DNA from: Glandiceps talaboti
Lineage: Eukaryota; Hemichordata; Enteropneusta; Spengelidae
DNA: 64,000 nt
Assembly: GCF_964340395.1 (NCBI RefSeq)
Contig: NC_135552.1
Location: forward strand, 14,041,194 to 14,105,193
Direction of reading: 5' to 3'
Numbering within the stretch: position 1 is the first letter of the stretch; each line of letters opens with the position of its first letter. Under the pieces are notes generated by a model, which searched no databases, was not told the DNA's origin, and was given only the letters and a program-made list of their open reading frames with translations. The position numbers were made by a program, and so were the translations under genes. This document shows positions 26,280 through 38,695 of the stretch, in pieces.

Positions 26280-28597
26280 TAAACCACGTTATACGTTCTA
26301 TCATAGGCGTAGGAGGAACAGTATTTCAGAATCTGCAGTTTTCTTTATATTTTTCGATTTTTACTTGTTTTTAAGATTTTTACTTGTTTTTAAGATGATA
26401 AAGACGACAATATAAATGACTCCTGTATTTCCACTACTTTAGTTCTTTTCTTTATAGTACCGTGAGAAAAAAGAAGAAGTAAAAATCGAAAAAAAACCCA
26501 TATATATAATGCAGTCTCTGCGTTTTGCAGAATGGTCACCATTGGTTTGGATCAGCCATAGAAAATCTTTGATACTACAGGGCAGTGAACCATGACTTCT
26601 CGACCTCGTCTAGATTTGCCCCGGATATTTACCCACCTTAGAATATCGCGCAAGGTTCATTCTGTAAGTAAATCTTACTTTTGTTCTTATTATTGAACAA
26701 CTACATATGCACCATAGTACTCTCTGTTGTGAAGGAGTTGAGATCTTGACATTACGTTGTTATTTGAATAGCTGAAGGTGACCATATGTATACAGTACAG
26801 TGTGGCACCTTGTACAATGTAAGTGCACTTTTTAGTGTGGAATTTTCACTACATCGTGGGTGACACCTTCTTTTGAACATGTTCGATCTCAAAAAACCCT
26901 AAATCACATGAAAGCATCGTGAATCAGTGGTTTATAAATTCAAGGTATTAGAGAACTAGCTACGCCTCAGAGGTTTTGTTTCAATTCGTTGTGTTTATAG
27001 AATCTCTACTGCCCATGTGCGCTTCTCTAAATGTACGCAAACCGTCATAAAATGTTAACACAAATCTGGGTCAGAACGACACTAAGAGGCCAATGTTATA
27101 AACGTTTGTGTGCACCATTTGTAAGTGTTCAAATAGTGAATGTGATAGTTATTCACTCCCTGGTCACATAACAAGCACAGACACCCCCTCCCCCAACACA
27201 CACACTGACACTTGCATATACACTATATTTATAAAAGCAGCAAATGTCAGACGGCAATTTACTGTATGTCAGACAGCAATAATTTACTGTCTGACATGTA
27301 GCATAAACGAGGTGCCATAACCCAAGCCAGGAGAACACCAAACAACAATAACATCTTGCAAAATAAAAAAAAACGCCTTCAGGGTCTATCGGGTTTATCT
27401 AATCAGCCTGTTTTGTTCGAATGTCTAGCTACCCCAGCTGTCTAGAGTAAAGTAAAATGATTGAGAACAGTATACATGTAGGTCGACATGGAAACCATAC
27501 AAATGGTCGATACTTCGAAGTGAAAACAATAAACTTTACTTTACAACCTGTGCAAACAAAATTCACTTTCTTCATACTTATTACAAAATAGATGTTTGAA
27601 AGATCACTGTGCCGGAAGTTAAAAAAAAATAAGGTTGTAGAAATTTCACGAACACTTACCGAACTGTCGAAAGTAAAACAGTTCCAAGTTTCTGTTTTGT
27701 AAGGGCAACTATTAACTAAGGGCAACTATATCAATGCCGTGAAGGTGGGCAATGTCAGTAATCACCCGGTAGAGTCATACAGTTCATTGCGCATACACAA
27801 AGGGTGGTTTGCAAGATTAGAAATCAGCCAATGAAAACGTCATGTCAACAAGTTGTTACTCGTACGAATAGAATTCAAGAGATCTTTCCATTCTCACTCT
27901 CAGCTCAGACCCACTATTGTGGTCTGATAGTTTAAGTTTGCACTAGCTGCATCTGTGCCATTTTCTTGTCGTCAGCAACCTATAGATATATTCTGTTGTA
28001 CGTGTTCACCTACTTACAAAAGACAATATCTCTATTAGTGGTCGATTTTATCCGTCAGTAGTGCACAGGGCTTCGACACTGGTCGATAAATTTGTTTAGT
28101 ATTTTGTTTATTTTAGTTTTTGGGCAATGGAATTTTGGAAAGCAAAGTAGGGAACTTTGCATCTTTTGAAACACTAGCTCTCAGCTTTGTTTATACAAGG
28201 ATTCAGGTGATTTAGGAGCGTTTATGTTTATTTCCCAGAATGCCTCACCCGAGTACTGTACAGCAGGTCTCTGCTAGGCCGATAAACTAATTGTTAAATT
28301 CAATTTTTTAAAGAGAGGTTGCGGATGAAGGGTTTGTGTGAACAACTTTTGAAATGGAGCCAAGATAAAATCAACCTCGCCTTTGTTCTTCTTAAAGACG
28401 CACACAGCAGTAAAACAGAGATAGAAATAACTATATATTTACAAATATTTCATTTCGAAAGCTTCCAGAATCTAACGTACAAGGTTTGAGGGTCAAACGA
28501 GGCTGAAGGGAGTCCAATTTGATGAGATGCATATACCATTTACTTTAACGTGTGTTACCTTTACTATATGCCACAAGAGAAACAATTCTTCTTAGAA
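26280..28597. other. Intergenic region, no gene recognised (copy 1)
   Basis: Nearly identical to 51460-53774. It contains a perfect 11-base hairpin (27266-27276 with 27287-27297, ATGTCAGACAG/CTGTCTGACAT) next to a partial duplication of the same arm. Frames longer than 60 codons lack any recognisable domain. Confidence 0.5.
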
Positions 28598-28960
28598 GAC
28601 ACAGCTCTCAAATACTTTACTTCTATGTAACTGAATGCAATGGGGACATGATTTAAAAGAAATTGGTGGCAACAAATAAATACTACAAAGTGTCTGTGAT
28701 AATGCAGGAAACTGCTGAATTTCGATAGTGATTAATTGAACCTGGAGATCCATGTGAAGGCCAAAGGTCAATGTCTCAAAAGAAAGTATAAACCTGGTTA
28801 ATATGGGGGTAGACACGCGAATGTAGTCTGGTTATGTGGTACGTCATGATTGTTGACTACAAATATGACTGCCATTGAGTAAAATGTTATATTAGCACCA
28901 AAAATAATGAATTTGTATATTTATCTGCTTCTGTATTCTCTATATACATGATCTAAAAGG
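28598..28960. repeat. Dispersed repeat family D (second member, copy 1)
   Basis: It shares CTCAAATACTTTACTTCTA, GCAACAAATAAATACTA and a GGTCAATGTC-like segment with 14998-15300, but is more diverged. No ORF is present. Confidence 0.6.
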
Positions 28961-29932
28961 TGTTAGCCACACATAATTGCTGCAACGTGTCTACAATATG
29001 TAAGTAATAGCTTAATTTGGATGGTTCGTGAAATGCTATTTATCGTCATGGGATTGATTTGCAACCAATCTTCAAGTTATTGTTCATTTATTTTCATTTT
29101 TACCTCCAGTAAGGGGGGGGGGGGTTGTGTGTGTGTCTGTGGACACGATATCTAAAAAAAACCCGCAAATGAAACTTGTCACATATCTTCCATATGGTAA
29201 TGAATAGATTTTGGTAAACATCCAAGAATATTAATTAGTCATGTGCATATATAGTACTGTTATTACGTACAACTTGATGTGAAACAACATCATACATCAC
29301 ACTTTTTCCAAATGAGGTATATACCATTTAAATTCAATTGTTTAATATTTACTTCAAACTTTTCTGGGTTATAGATACATGTACATTGACAATGGTCACA
29401 ATAAGGAATCTATTTACAGCTCAAGTTTCACCTACGTGAACCTCAAACATGCAATCAAAAAGAAGAAAGTGGAATCTCAGTGTGATCTAGATCAAAAATC
29501 AAAGTATTAGCTTTTTTCTTTTCTAATCACACAAAGTGTATATGGGATGATCGCACACTGCCACACAAACACACTAAGTGAACTTCATTAGTTTTGGGTG
29601 CGGGTTGGGGTGGGAGTTCTGGCATCAATGCCATTGTTGAACTTCATTTTCGTACTTATAACCAAATTTCGAAAACTTTCACGTCTCCAATGATAAAAGT
29701 TCTGTATTTACTAGTGAGATGTTGATGAGTTGATAAAAAAATACTTCTAATGTGAGATATGGTGCCGGGTTTCTGGTTGTATTTTAATGTGTTTGCGATG
29801 ATGTTTTTACATTACATCAGTCGCAGTGGTGTGACGGCACATGTTTATTTTTTTTGAAGAGTTCACATCATTATCACCATGCATATCATCATGCACATGC
29901 ACATGCACATTATTATCATTATCATCATCATT

Positions 29933-29986
<54 letters not shown>

Positions 29987-30055
29987 GTTATCTTCGCCAT
30001 CTACAAGTTTTCTGTTTTTATCAAGGCAATGTTGAACCTTATATCTTCTGCAGGT
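28961..30055. other. Spacer with G run and (ATC)n microsatellite
   Basis: A G run lies at 29116-29128, and an ATC-rich tract with about 20 units at 29911-29987. Copy 2 has a much shorter ATC tract (55790-55812) and a further 750 bases inserted before it. Confidence 0.6.
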
Positions 30056-31294
30056 TTAAATTACTGTAGTTGGCATACAGCTGCTCTCACCGCTTTGATC
30101 AGATTGATCCCGATGGCAAATTGCATTCTTTGCATTTACAGACAATTTAAGTTTCTCAGACTTTTCAATTTCACGATCACCTTTAATATCATCTTCATAA
30201 GGGGAACTGCTATCAGAATCACCTCCTTTAGAACTACTCCCATTCAAACATTCACTATATGCTACCAGTCCCCTCTCACAGCCTCTGCCATGAACTGATT
30301 CTGGTGTAGCCCCTCTTGAGGCAGACACTATTTGCTCATCTTTCACGACTGTGGGTATGTCTGATGAAGCTTGTGGCATTGCATCTTTGTAACTAGCTGA
30401 TACTTCTACTACATCTGGTGATGAGATGTTTTGCGGAGTTGTGTATTTGATGGCCTCATTAACAAACCCACTGCTCAATATCATGCAATTCATTGAGTTT
30501 TGCAAGATACTCTGGTGTATTTCCCTCACTATCTTCAGTGTTTGGATCAGCCCCATAATCTTCAACTAGTGTTGTAACAGCGCTAAGCTTTCCTTACAAA
30601 ACTGCTGAGTGTACTGGTGTTTGTTGTCGATCATCCCCTACGTGACTGGGGCCCCTCCCTCCCTGACTAGCACTTTTATGGCTTCAATGTCTAAATCTCC
30701 TTCCGCATATTCCTTCTTAATGGACTGAAACACTCGTGGTTCTGGATTAGAACCCAATCCGGATTTCAACACTTTGCCAAAGTCAGCCACATCGAGGGGA
30801 GTTTTACTCTTCCACGAATTGAAGAAGAGAGTTCGTTTGCTGACATATCTACACTGATAAAGTGCCAAACTTCTGTTTTGTTTCCCTTTTACAAGTCACA
30901 CCGAATCACTGCAATCTAATACACAGTCGGCATTTTCTATCTCTACTCTGTGATGTCTAGAAGCATGGTTCATCAGTAGAACTTTGATGATGTGAACATG
31001 ACTAGACTCTGCAGCGTAATGTATTGCCAGCCAGTGCTTCCCATCCCTGGTTTGGATGTCTGCATTATTTTGTAGCAGAACTTTGAGATTTTCGACTCTG
31101 TGCGATTTTACAGCTACATGTACAGGTGTGTATACCCTTTAGCATTTGCAGCATTGATGTAGGCCCTTCATCTAAGAGTAATTGGACCAATTGGGACCCC
31201 TTATTTAGCTTCACTCCAATATGTAGTACAGTATTGAGTTTTTGATCCTGATGGTGTATTAATTCCCTAACCTCTGACCTTGACAGCAAGTACG
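30056..31294 (-). pseudogene. Truncated ankyrin exon of the NLR-like gene (copy 1)
   Basis: It matches the last exon of the NLR-like gene (55881-57169) but lacks its 5' part and all upstream exons. Damage is clear. A TCA-to-TAA nonsense change lies near 30595. A 48-base in-frame deletion near 30690 removes one ankyrin helix pair ([10 protein letters not shown]). Small indels near 31132 and 31169 shift the frame. The C-terminal tail frame (30565-30056) is still open and matches the acidic Ser-rich tail with several substitutions. Similarity ends at 31294/57169. No promoter or splice acceptor is left, so expression as a receptor is not expected. Confidence 0.9.
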
Positions 31295-31835
31295 AGAGTT
31301 CACTGTGACCTTGTGTCACGTCAAAACCTTGCGAATATTAGAAAGTTGTATTTCTGTCATCCGTAACACTATCACCTCCTCCCAAAGTCTGATGTTCCCG
31401 TCAGACATTAACATATGCAAATTAATTCGTCTTTCATTAATGAAATTCTTTAATGATCTTGTAAATCGATAGAAAATGAGAAAAGTGCAAGGTAAGAAAT
31501 TAAACCTGGAATATTTATGACGTGTGCTTATTTCTTGATCAAAAGTCTGATTATAAGACAGTTAATTTACTTTCAAAGATTGGAATTGCAGCGATTATCT
31601 ATTTAACATTGACGATAATTCGCATGGTTATTCAATAGTTATCGAGTCCTCTATCATACAATGTCTGGCCAGACTATTCATTCACTCACACAGTCACGCC
31701 TATGTTTTTCCCAGATAAAAATAAACCCCTTTGAATTTAATTTCGACTTGCAAAATCAATCATACAGGTACTCTTCAATGGCAACTCAAAATCCTGAAAT
31801 ACATTGATAATTTCATTAAACAAGTGATATCATTT

Positions 31836-31883
<48 letters not shown>

Positions 31884-31885
31884 GC

Positions 31886-31916
<31 letters not shown>

Positions 31917-31918
31917 GC

Positions 31919-31955
<37 letters not shown>

Positions 31956-32330
31956 TTACGATTGAGAAAAAGTTGAACTACTAGTGTTACTCAGCTTGAA
32001 CTTGGTGTTTGTTGGTATTGTCCAGAATTCAAGAGTAAACGTCCTTACTAATAAGCTATTGTGTCACCCCCAGGCTGTACCAGGATCTTATATAGGACGC
32101 AATCTAAGGAGAATAGAACTCAAAACAGAGACACAGCAATTACTTTTGGGTTGAATGACATATACGATTTTCCAGCATAAGAGTGATACAATCGAACTCC
32201 CTATTAATTCACTTGTAGCCGGGAATCAATGTTTCATAGAATGTGTTTGTCTCCGTGAAGTCCTGCTCACGGAGTGCATCCAAATCAGTGTCTCTCGTTC
32301 AAGGCCTTCTTACAATCTGAAAAGTATTTC
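31295..32330. other. Junction spacer with (CAA)n microsatellite
   Basis: The region lies between the end of copy 1 and the first base known to match window start. It contains about 38 CAA/CAG-type units (31840-31955), a short palindrome CTCCGTGA/TCACGGAG (32251-32274), and near 31341-31371 a 30-base segment almost identical to 2665-2694. In a simple tandem duplication this stretch would be the left end of copy 2. Confidence 0.6.
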
Positions 32331-33465
32331 TGAAGCAAATTCCACTGTGCTTCAACCGTATACGTCACCAACATTTTATTTAAATTAATGTACATCCTGT
32401 AATACAAATATGGTTAACAAACAAACTCTTCACAACAAACATTCATTTCTTTACCTTAATATTTAGAAATATTCTTACTTAAAAAAACAGCTGTCGAAAT
32501 CATTTGAAGTACAATTCATCACTTGTTGTGACACCTGTGACCTCTACTTAATATAATTGTGACCTCTACTTAATATATAGAAAAATATGACCTGACCATT
32601 GCTCAGCCTCATTCATTAATCAATTTGATCTTACACGTGTTTTCTTGCTAGATTCATGGTTTGTTTACATGAAAGAAGACGTGTATAACCCTTGACCTGT
32701 AACACCCCCCCCCCCCATCCAGAATGTTTTGTCCCAAACACACACAAATTCAAAATGCAAAACGAAATCAAATATATTCCGTTAGAAGTTGTAGAGAAAA
32801 AGTTCACGGAATATTGTGAAAATTCCTACATCGAGAACTTAAAAGTGACACACTGGTAAGGTCATTGCTGAAGACAGGAAAAGTAGGTCATGCTTGTCAT
32901 TTTTCTTTTGTTTTTTGTTGTGTTTGAATTTTTTTTGTATTATTGCGTTAAAGTGTTATCATAATAGAATATGTGAAAATTTTACTGAAAGCCACACACG
33001 TCGATAGTAAAAGTCATGCATGTCGACATTTTAAAGTCAAAATGTACTTAATATTTTAAATTTGTAAAAATACTCTTATCTAAAAATACCTTAAAATGGG
33101 AAAAGTCTCTCATCAAAATTTGTAGTTCTTATCTCTAAGATTTTTAAAAATCACTTATTTATCTTAACCTATTTATTTTCTTAATTATGTGCAAAGTTAC
33201 TTATGCTAATGCTCAAAGTTGAAAGTATGTCTCCTTAACGTAGAAGGTTCAAAGTTGTCTCAAGTGCAGAGTTCAATATCATCTCAACGTCCAGAGTTCA
33301 AAATTCCTTATTTCAATAATTAATAAAATCAAGAAACTTAGCAAGACATCAACATGTTGACATCAAAATTGAAGTATATAATATAAAGTACCATTAATTA
33401 AATTCAAAAGTCCAAAACGTCAAAATTGACACTTATCAACTATCAAAATTCCAGTGGCGCTATAT

Positions 33466-34259
33466 TCAAATTGTAAACCATGTTAAACGCAATTGGTTAT
33501 GTTGTGAATGTGCATTATTATGTTCAACTGGATTGTGTAAGATCTCGTTAGCACTCGATGGACGAGATGTACGGTACCAGTAGGCAGTACTGGGTTGTAT
33601 GTCAGTTATGACTGGTATGTCGATTTTCCCTTCCCTAACGTCTTTATGAGTGAAGGGGCCTTCTAAGGGATTTTCATGAATTGTCACGGTACAGTTAGTG
33701 ACAAGGGTAATGTCCTTACTACTATTAGATTGGACGTGCAGCATCGGAATCATATGCATCTCACGGGATCCTCTTCTTGATTCTTAGTCGTAATCATTAG
33801 TTTTTGACAGTATTGTCTAATTGTACGAAGATAGTATTTATAGGTACATGTACCACTGAATATCAAACAGAGAGCAAAGATACACAGTGCTTCAACAATA
33901 TATTTGACATAATCGGTGTTATGTGCAGGTCCATTGGTTTTTGTAGGCGATGGGAATGTAGATATGAACCAAGAAATTTCCTGCGCTTCAATTCTTTTGG
34001 CCCGTGAGATCTGCAACGCTATATTTAAATTTCTCATCTTCCACATCAAATATATTGTTAGGGCTAGATTAAAACATGGTAAATCCAAAGTCGCCCAACT
34101 CGAAGTTGAAAATAAAGTGAATCCTAGTGGATCGTTATTAAAATTGACATTCTCTTGTTCTAATTGATCCATAGGAGTGAGAAAAACCTTAGAATTATCA
34201 CGAAACATAGTGGATGTACGATTCAAATCAATTTTTCGTTGCTCAAAGTTTGTTTCCAA
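33466..34259 (-). pseudogene. Possible two-pass membrane protein ORFs (copy 2)
   Basis: The translation is the same as at 1173-1966, including the frame break at 33750-33759, the missing ATG and two hydrophobic segments. Because the break is shared, it predates the duplication or is an intron boundary. Family unknown. Confidence 0.25.
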
Positions 34260-35014
34260 TCATGTTCTAAGAGTTGTATGTCAAGCAATTGAACCGTCAT
34301 TGCTCCGTCCAGCTTTATAGTTGTTAGACCTTGTCACCTAGGGATACAGTTCCCAACAGGAATTTCCTGATTAATTTCTAATAAGTCACTGACTAGTAGA
34401 TTACATCGGCGAATCACGCGAATAGCAATCTTATCAAATACGTAGACCCAACATAAGACATTTACCTTCAATGATATATCTGACATAACGTACTTTTAAA
34501 AAGGTAAATATGCCAACGTTATGGAATGAGTGGTATACACTATTCACAAAATACCTTGTTCCATCAATCCTAACGCATTTCTCCACCTGGTATTTTGGAA
34601 ATGTTGCATCAGAACGAAACAAGGCTTGGTGTAGCCAAAAGCCTTCCTTACCATATAAGGTGATAAAACAGTATTTTTATTTTATTTTGTTTTTGTTTTG
34701 ACAGTGGTGAAAAATAAGACGGTTTACTAATTGTACAGTCAACAATAGTACTGTCCTGACCAAATAAGGCAATGAGATTGTAACATTTTTCACTGACATG
34801 AGTGATAAATGAGAAAAATGTCAATTATATATTCAAAATTGCTCTTGACAAATAAGGTAAGGCAATGTACTATCATATTCAAATGTAAACAAATTCAAAC
34901 CACGTGATATGCTAATTTGGAAAACATCCGTGATCAAACAGGTGGTTTTTGACAATAGAAAGTTGTATTCTGTCATCCGTAACACTACATGTTATTTTTG
35001 ACCTTGTGAGCCAT

Positions 35015-38000
35015 TTACCCAGTTTTACATCTTTCAGGAAAATCGCTCAAAAGTAGTTTCAGCATAGACGGGAAAGTTGATGGTCCCAAACCATTCCACG
35101 TCAAACTCGTAGTATTTGTACAGCAGTCTTGAACATCATACAATCGTTTATTAAGTCCTCTAACATTAAAATTATCTCCATGTTGTATAGTAATATTCAA
35201 ATCATGGAGCAAAATACCAAAATAAATATCGTAAGATTTAACAATTGGTCTTTTTTGTGAAAACTCAACGACTTTTTCTGCAACATCGAACGACATTATT
35301 GTTGCAGCTCTTTTATCACAATGTGACGGGTAATATTCGGCCTGTGAGCGTACAGCTTTAGAACCTGATTTCTTATAACAAAATACATAATTTGTTTGAG
35401 GTGCTGAATGTAAATGACGCAGCACATTTTCGATGTTCACGTGAACAACAGTTGCTTCTAAAAACATAACAAATGTTCCTGGTAACCTTGAAGTAGTAGC
35501 CCAGTGAAGAGCTGAAAGAAGTTTCCTGGCGTTATTCTGTGGTGTGTCAATAAACGTCTGGTGCAAAATATCTCGATAAAGCTCATTTTCATGACTAACT
35601 ACTGTCGATAGGTCATCTTTGAATTCTCTAGATGTGCCCACGACAAAACGAACCATAATTTGGTTACGAAGGACGTCCGACCGACTTAACAGCAGTCGGA
35701 AATATTTGCGATATTCATACTCTTTGGGTAATGTCATCAAAAAAATTATAAGAAATGGCGGATTAGTTTTTTCAATCGAAAAATATTGGAGTGGTGCGTG
35801 TATCACATCCATGGTTTTGTTGGATGTTGTCTGACTCGATGGATTCTCTCCAATGGAAGACGTATAAAAATTTGGTCTCACTTTTTCCAGAGTTCGTCCG
35901 TTGCACTTGCCTAAACTGGAAGAGTTTTGCAGCATTTTCCAGAAAAACCTATTCATTTCTGCGGTAAACCCATGAGAAGCAAGTGCAGAGGGAAAAATAC
36001 ATGGATGGCGATACTTTCCTTCAACATCAATGTCAAAATGTATGTGTGGGTAAAGCATTATTCCGAGCTGCTGCAAAATAACACCGATGTAAACATCCTC
36101 CCATTTGAATATTGGGATCTCTTTAGTTTTCTCTATGATTCTAGATACCAAATCTATTGACAGGACATACGACCCACCATTTGCAAACGGCGGAAAAGAA
36201 CTACTTGGCCAAATCTCCGATGGCGTGTACCACTTCTGCAGCTTGCTCCTCATAGGTCCCGAACTTAGTCTTGGATTTCCCATGTATAAATTCTTTCTCG
36301 GAGAGTATTGTAAAAATTCGATGAAATTATGGTAATTCAGAAACACCTCGTCATCAACTTTGATTAAATATTTGGCAGTTGTACAATATTCAGACGCCCA
36401 TTTTAGAATGGAAAGTGTTTTCAAAACCAAATGTTGATAAGATTCAACAAAATTGATTTGAATGATATCTCCATACTCAAAATTTTCTTTCTCAACTGAC
36501 TTCTGACCCTCTCCACTGTCGCTCAATCCTATGAAAAATATAGTTTCTATTCGGAGGCCCGATTCTGAATCAGTATTAGAGCTACCCCAGGTTTCTCGAA
36601 TGGCTCTGCGCAACTCTTCGTTCTTTGGATGAGAAAGGACGCCTACCAGTACGAATACATCGTCAGTTGTGTTGATGGTTTTACATCTGTTAGGGTGATT
36701 GATAAGGAAGGGTCCAGTTCCATTTTCTTTGGTGGTTGTTGACTCTAGTCCATATACTTGTCCGTCTTCAACGCCTATTCCTTCCAACTTATTGTGTTTC
36801 AATTCAATGTTATTTTGACTGCAGCGTTTGAAATTTCCCCATTCCTCCAGATCTTGCCATTTTGCGAACATCATATTACTCATCACCTTATTGGACACGA
36901 TTATTTTTTTCAAGCCACATATACCCTGTGTAGAACCCGACATATCAAATCCACCATGATGCAGTATTGAAATTCCCAAATAGCTTAGTTGCATACCCAT
37001 ATATACCTCTTCAGGCAGGAAAACTCTTTCCGGCTGGGCAGATGACAGCAATTCTTTAGCTACGTCTGACGTCATAATATATGCAAATCCACTCGGGACA
37101 GGAGGAAATCTTTCTGACAAATTCTGTTTTGATATTGTTAAAATATTATTACGTTCGTTGATTGGTGTCTTCGTAACATCCAAAATATACCCAGTGAAAT
37201 AGCAATTTCTTGGTGAGTCCAATAGCATTTTCACGAGATGCCGAAGATTTACGAACACGTCATCATCAACTTTCGCGATGAATTTTACATTTTGACAATG
37301 TGTAGACGTCCACTTTAGAAATTTCAGAAATGTTGGCGTCTTATTAGATCTTTTGTCGCCTCTATTAACATTAGAAAGTATGATGTCATGGTATTTGTCA
37401 TTTTCCCTTAACAGTCTGTTATCATACAAGTTTTCTATGAAAAACATTTGAATTATTTTTTTACCCGTGATTTTCATAATTCGTCCACGAGTATTTCTAA
37501 TGGTCTGCCTAACTTCTCCATTCTCGTGGATTGACACTGTTATCAGGAGAAGAAAAATAGCTTCGTGATCACCACATGGATTTCCAGCATTTGTTGGGAA
37601 TGTAATGAATGGAAAATTATCATATGTTTCATTTCTTCCAAGCCTTGAATCGAAATTTTCCGCGGATTTAGTATTTTGAGATGTTGTATTCTCGACGACT
37701 ACATCACCTAAACGTCGCCCAAGTGCGTACATGAGTCTAGGTTCTACATTACACGACAGTAAAGTGTCTTGTAACCCACAATGTGTTCTCCTCGAACCAT
37801 TGATATCAAATTGGTCGATGTCAATCGTAGAGATGTGTTGGTTTTCGTCTAACATACGAAAGTAAGAGTTGACACTTGTGTAAGGTTGGAACCCCTCTCT
37901 TTGCAACAAAACTGACACTCGACGAATGACGTCGATCGACAGTAAAACTGGTTGGCATTTATCAAGATGAGAATTATCAGACTCCGATATACTGCTATTT

Positions 38001-38695
38001 TGATTTTCGTTCACTTGGCGATAGTTGTTGTCTACTTTACGACCAGCAAAATCTACCATTGAAACTGTATTAAGATAACGTTGAACATTGTCCAGTATTA
38101 CAAATGTTGTATCGTCAACTGTCAACACATAGCGGGTATTGCTGCAGTAATTTGTCACCCAATGGTGTATTATCGATACATCATGTGACAATGATATGTT
38201 TGATGACGTCAGAATGTATTTATTTTGAATAATATCGTTGTGATTAAAATCTTCTGATTCTATGGACTGCTGAAGAAAAGTGTCTGTAGTAGGCCCAACA
38301 AGAAACAAACAAATCACTCGGCTGTCATTTGCATTGAGAGCTAAACCTCTACCCCAAGTTTTTCGTATTGCAGCTCGCCTTGTCCCTCCTTTAGCATTTG
38401 ATAAAACCAGTACCAACAAAGTTAACATCTGGGAATCTGCACATTTCGTTTCTTTATTAATGACGTAAACTGTGTCCTTTATTGATGAACTTCTGGCTTT
38501 TGGTGGCGCTGTTTGTTTTTCACCATCGGGTATACTGTGATTCGAACGTGTAGGGTTAGATACACGCATTGACCACACCAGTGACAGTTGAGATGTTTTT
38601 GGTATTTTCTCGAGTTGGATGTATATAAGGAAAAGGATATAAACGAACAATAATACAAAACCGCAACGAAGAAACGATCTCCGTATCGGCCACAT
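35015..38695 (-). CDS. Four-domain GT31 beta-1,3-galactosyltransferase-like protein (copy 2)
   Basis: This second complete copy of the intronless gene gives the same 1226-residue translation as the copy at 2722-6402. The only base change noticed is at 35174 (A here, G at 2881), a synonymous change in an Asp codon of unit 4. Features are therefore the same: N-terminal signal anchor, four GT31 units with DDT, DDD, DDE and EAT at the DxD site, and the EDVYIG motif in unit 3. Flanks are also near-identical for several kb. If the duplication is real, gene dosage is two and both copies should be active or inactive together. Confidence 0.9.
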   Translation of the reverse strand: MWPIRRSFLRCGFVLLFVYILFLIYIQLEKIPKTSQLSLVWSMRVSNPTRSNHSIPDGEKQTAPPKARSSSIKDTVYVINKETKCADSQMLTLLVLVLSNAKGGTRRAAIRKTWGRGLALNANDSRVICLFLVGPTTDTFLQQSIESEDFNHNDIIQNKYILTSSNISLSHDVSIIHHWVTNYCSNTRYVLTVDDTTFVILDNVQRYLNTVSMVDFAGRKVDNNYRQVNENQNSSISESDNSHLDKCQPVLLSIDVIRRVSVLLQREGFQPYTSVNSYFRMLDENQHISTIDIDQFDINGSRRTHCGLQDTLLSCNVEPRLMYALGRRLGDVVVENTTSQNTKSAENFDSRLGRNETYDNFPFITFPTNAGNPCGDHEAIFLLLITVSIHENGEVRQTIRNTRGRIMKITGKKIIQMFFIENLYDNRLLRENDKYHDIILSNVNRGDKRSNKTPTFLKFLKWTSTHCQNVKFIAKVDDDVFVNLRHLVKMLLDSPRNCYFTGYILDVTKTPINERNNILTISKQNLSERFPPVPSGFAYIMTSDVAKELLSSAQPERVFLPEEVYMGMQLSYLGISILHHGGFDMSGSTQGICGLKKIIVSNKVMSNMMFAKWQDLEEWGNFKRCSQNNIELKHNKLEGIGVEDGQVYGLESTTTKENGTGPFLINHPNRCKTINTTDDVFVLVGVLSHPKNEELRRAIRETWGSSNTDSESGLRIETIFFIGLSDSGEGQKSVEKENFEYGDIIQINFVESYQHLVLKTLSILKWASEYCTTAKYLIKVDDEVFLNYHNFIEFLQYSPRKNLYMGNPRLSSGPMRSKLQKWYTPSEIWPSSSFPPFANGGSYVLSIDLVSRIIEKTKEIPIFKWEDVYIGVILQQLGIMLYPHIHFDIDVEGKYRHPCIFPSALASHGFTAEMNRFFWKMLQNSSSLGKCNGRTLEKVRPNFYTSSIGENPSSQTTSNKTMDVIHAPLQYFSIEKTNPPFLIIFLMTLPKEYEYRKYFRLLLSRSDVLRNQIMVRFVVGTSREFKDDLSTVVSHENELYRDILHQTFIDTPQNNARKLLSALHWATTSRLPGTFVMFLEATVVHVNIENVLRHLHSAPQTNYVFCYKKSGSKAVRSQAEYYPSHCDKRAATIMSFDVAEKVVEFSQKRPIVKSYDIYFGILLHDLNITIQHGDNFNVRGLNKRLYDVQDCCTNTTSLTWNGLGPSTFPSMLKLLLSDFPERCKTG

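Noticed and set aside
25685-26374. Several long open frames of alternating MYVC or THIY residues
   Set aside because: They are translations of the ACAT microsatellite in all frames and carry no protein signature.
27429-27725. 98-codon minus-strand ORF
   Set aside because: It has no recognisable motifs and no splice context, and is likely a chance open frame.
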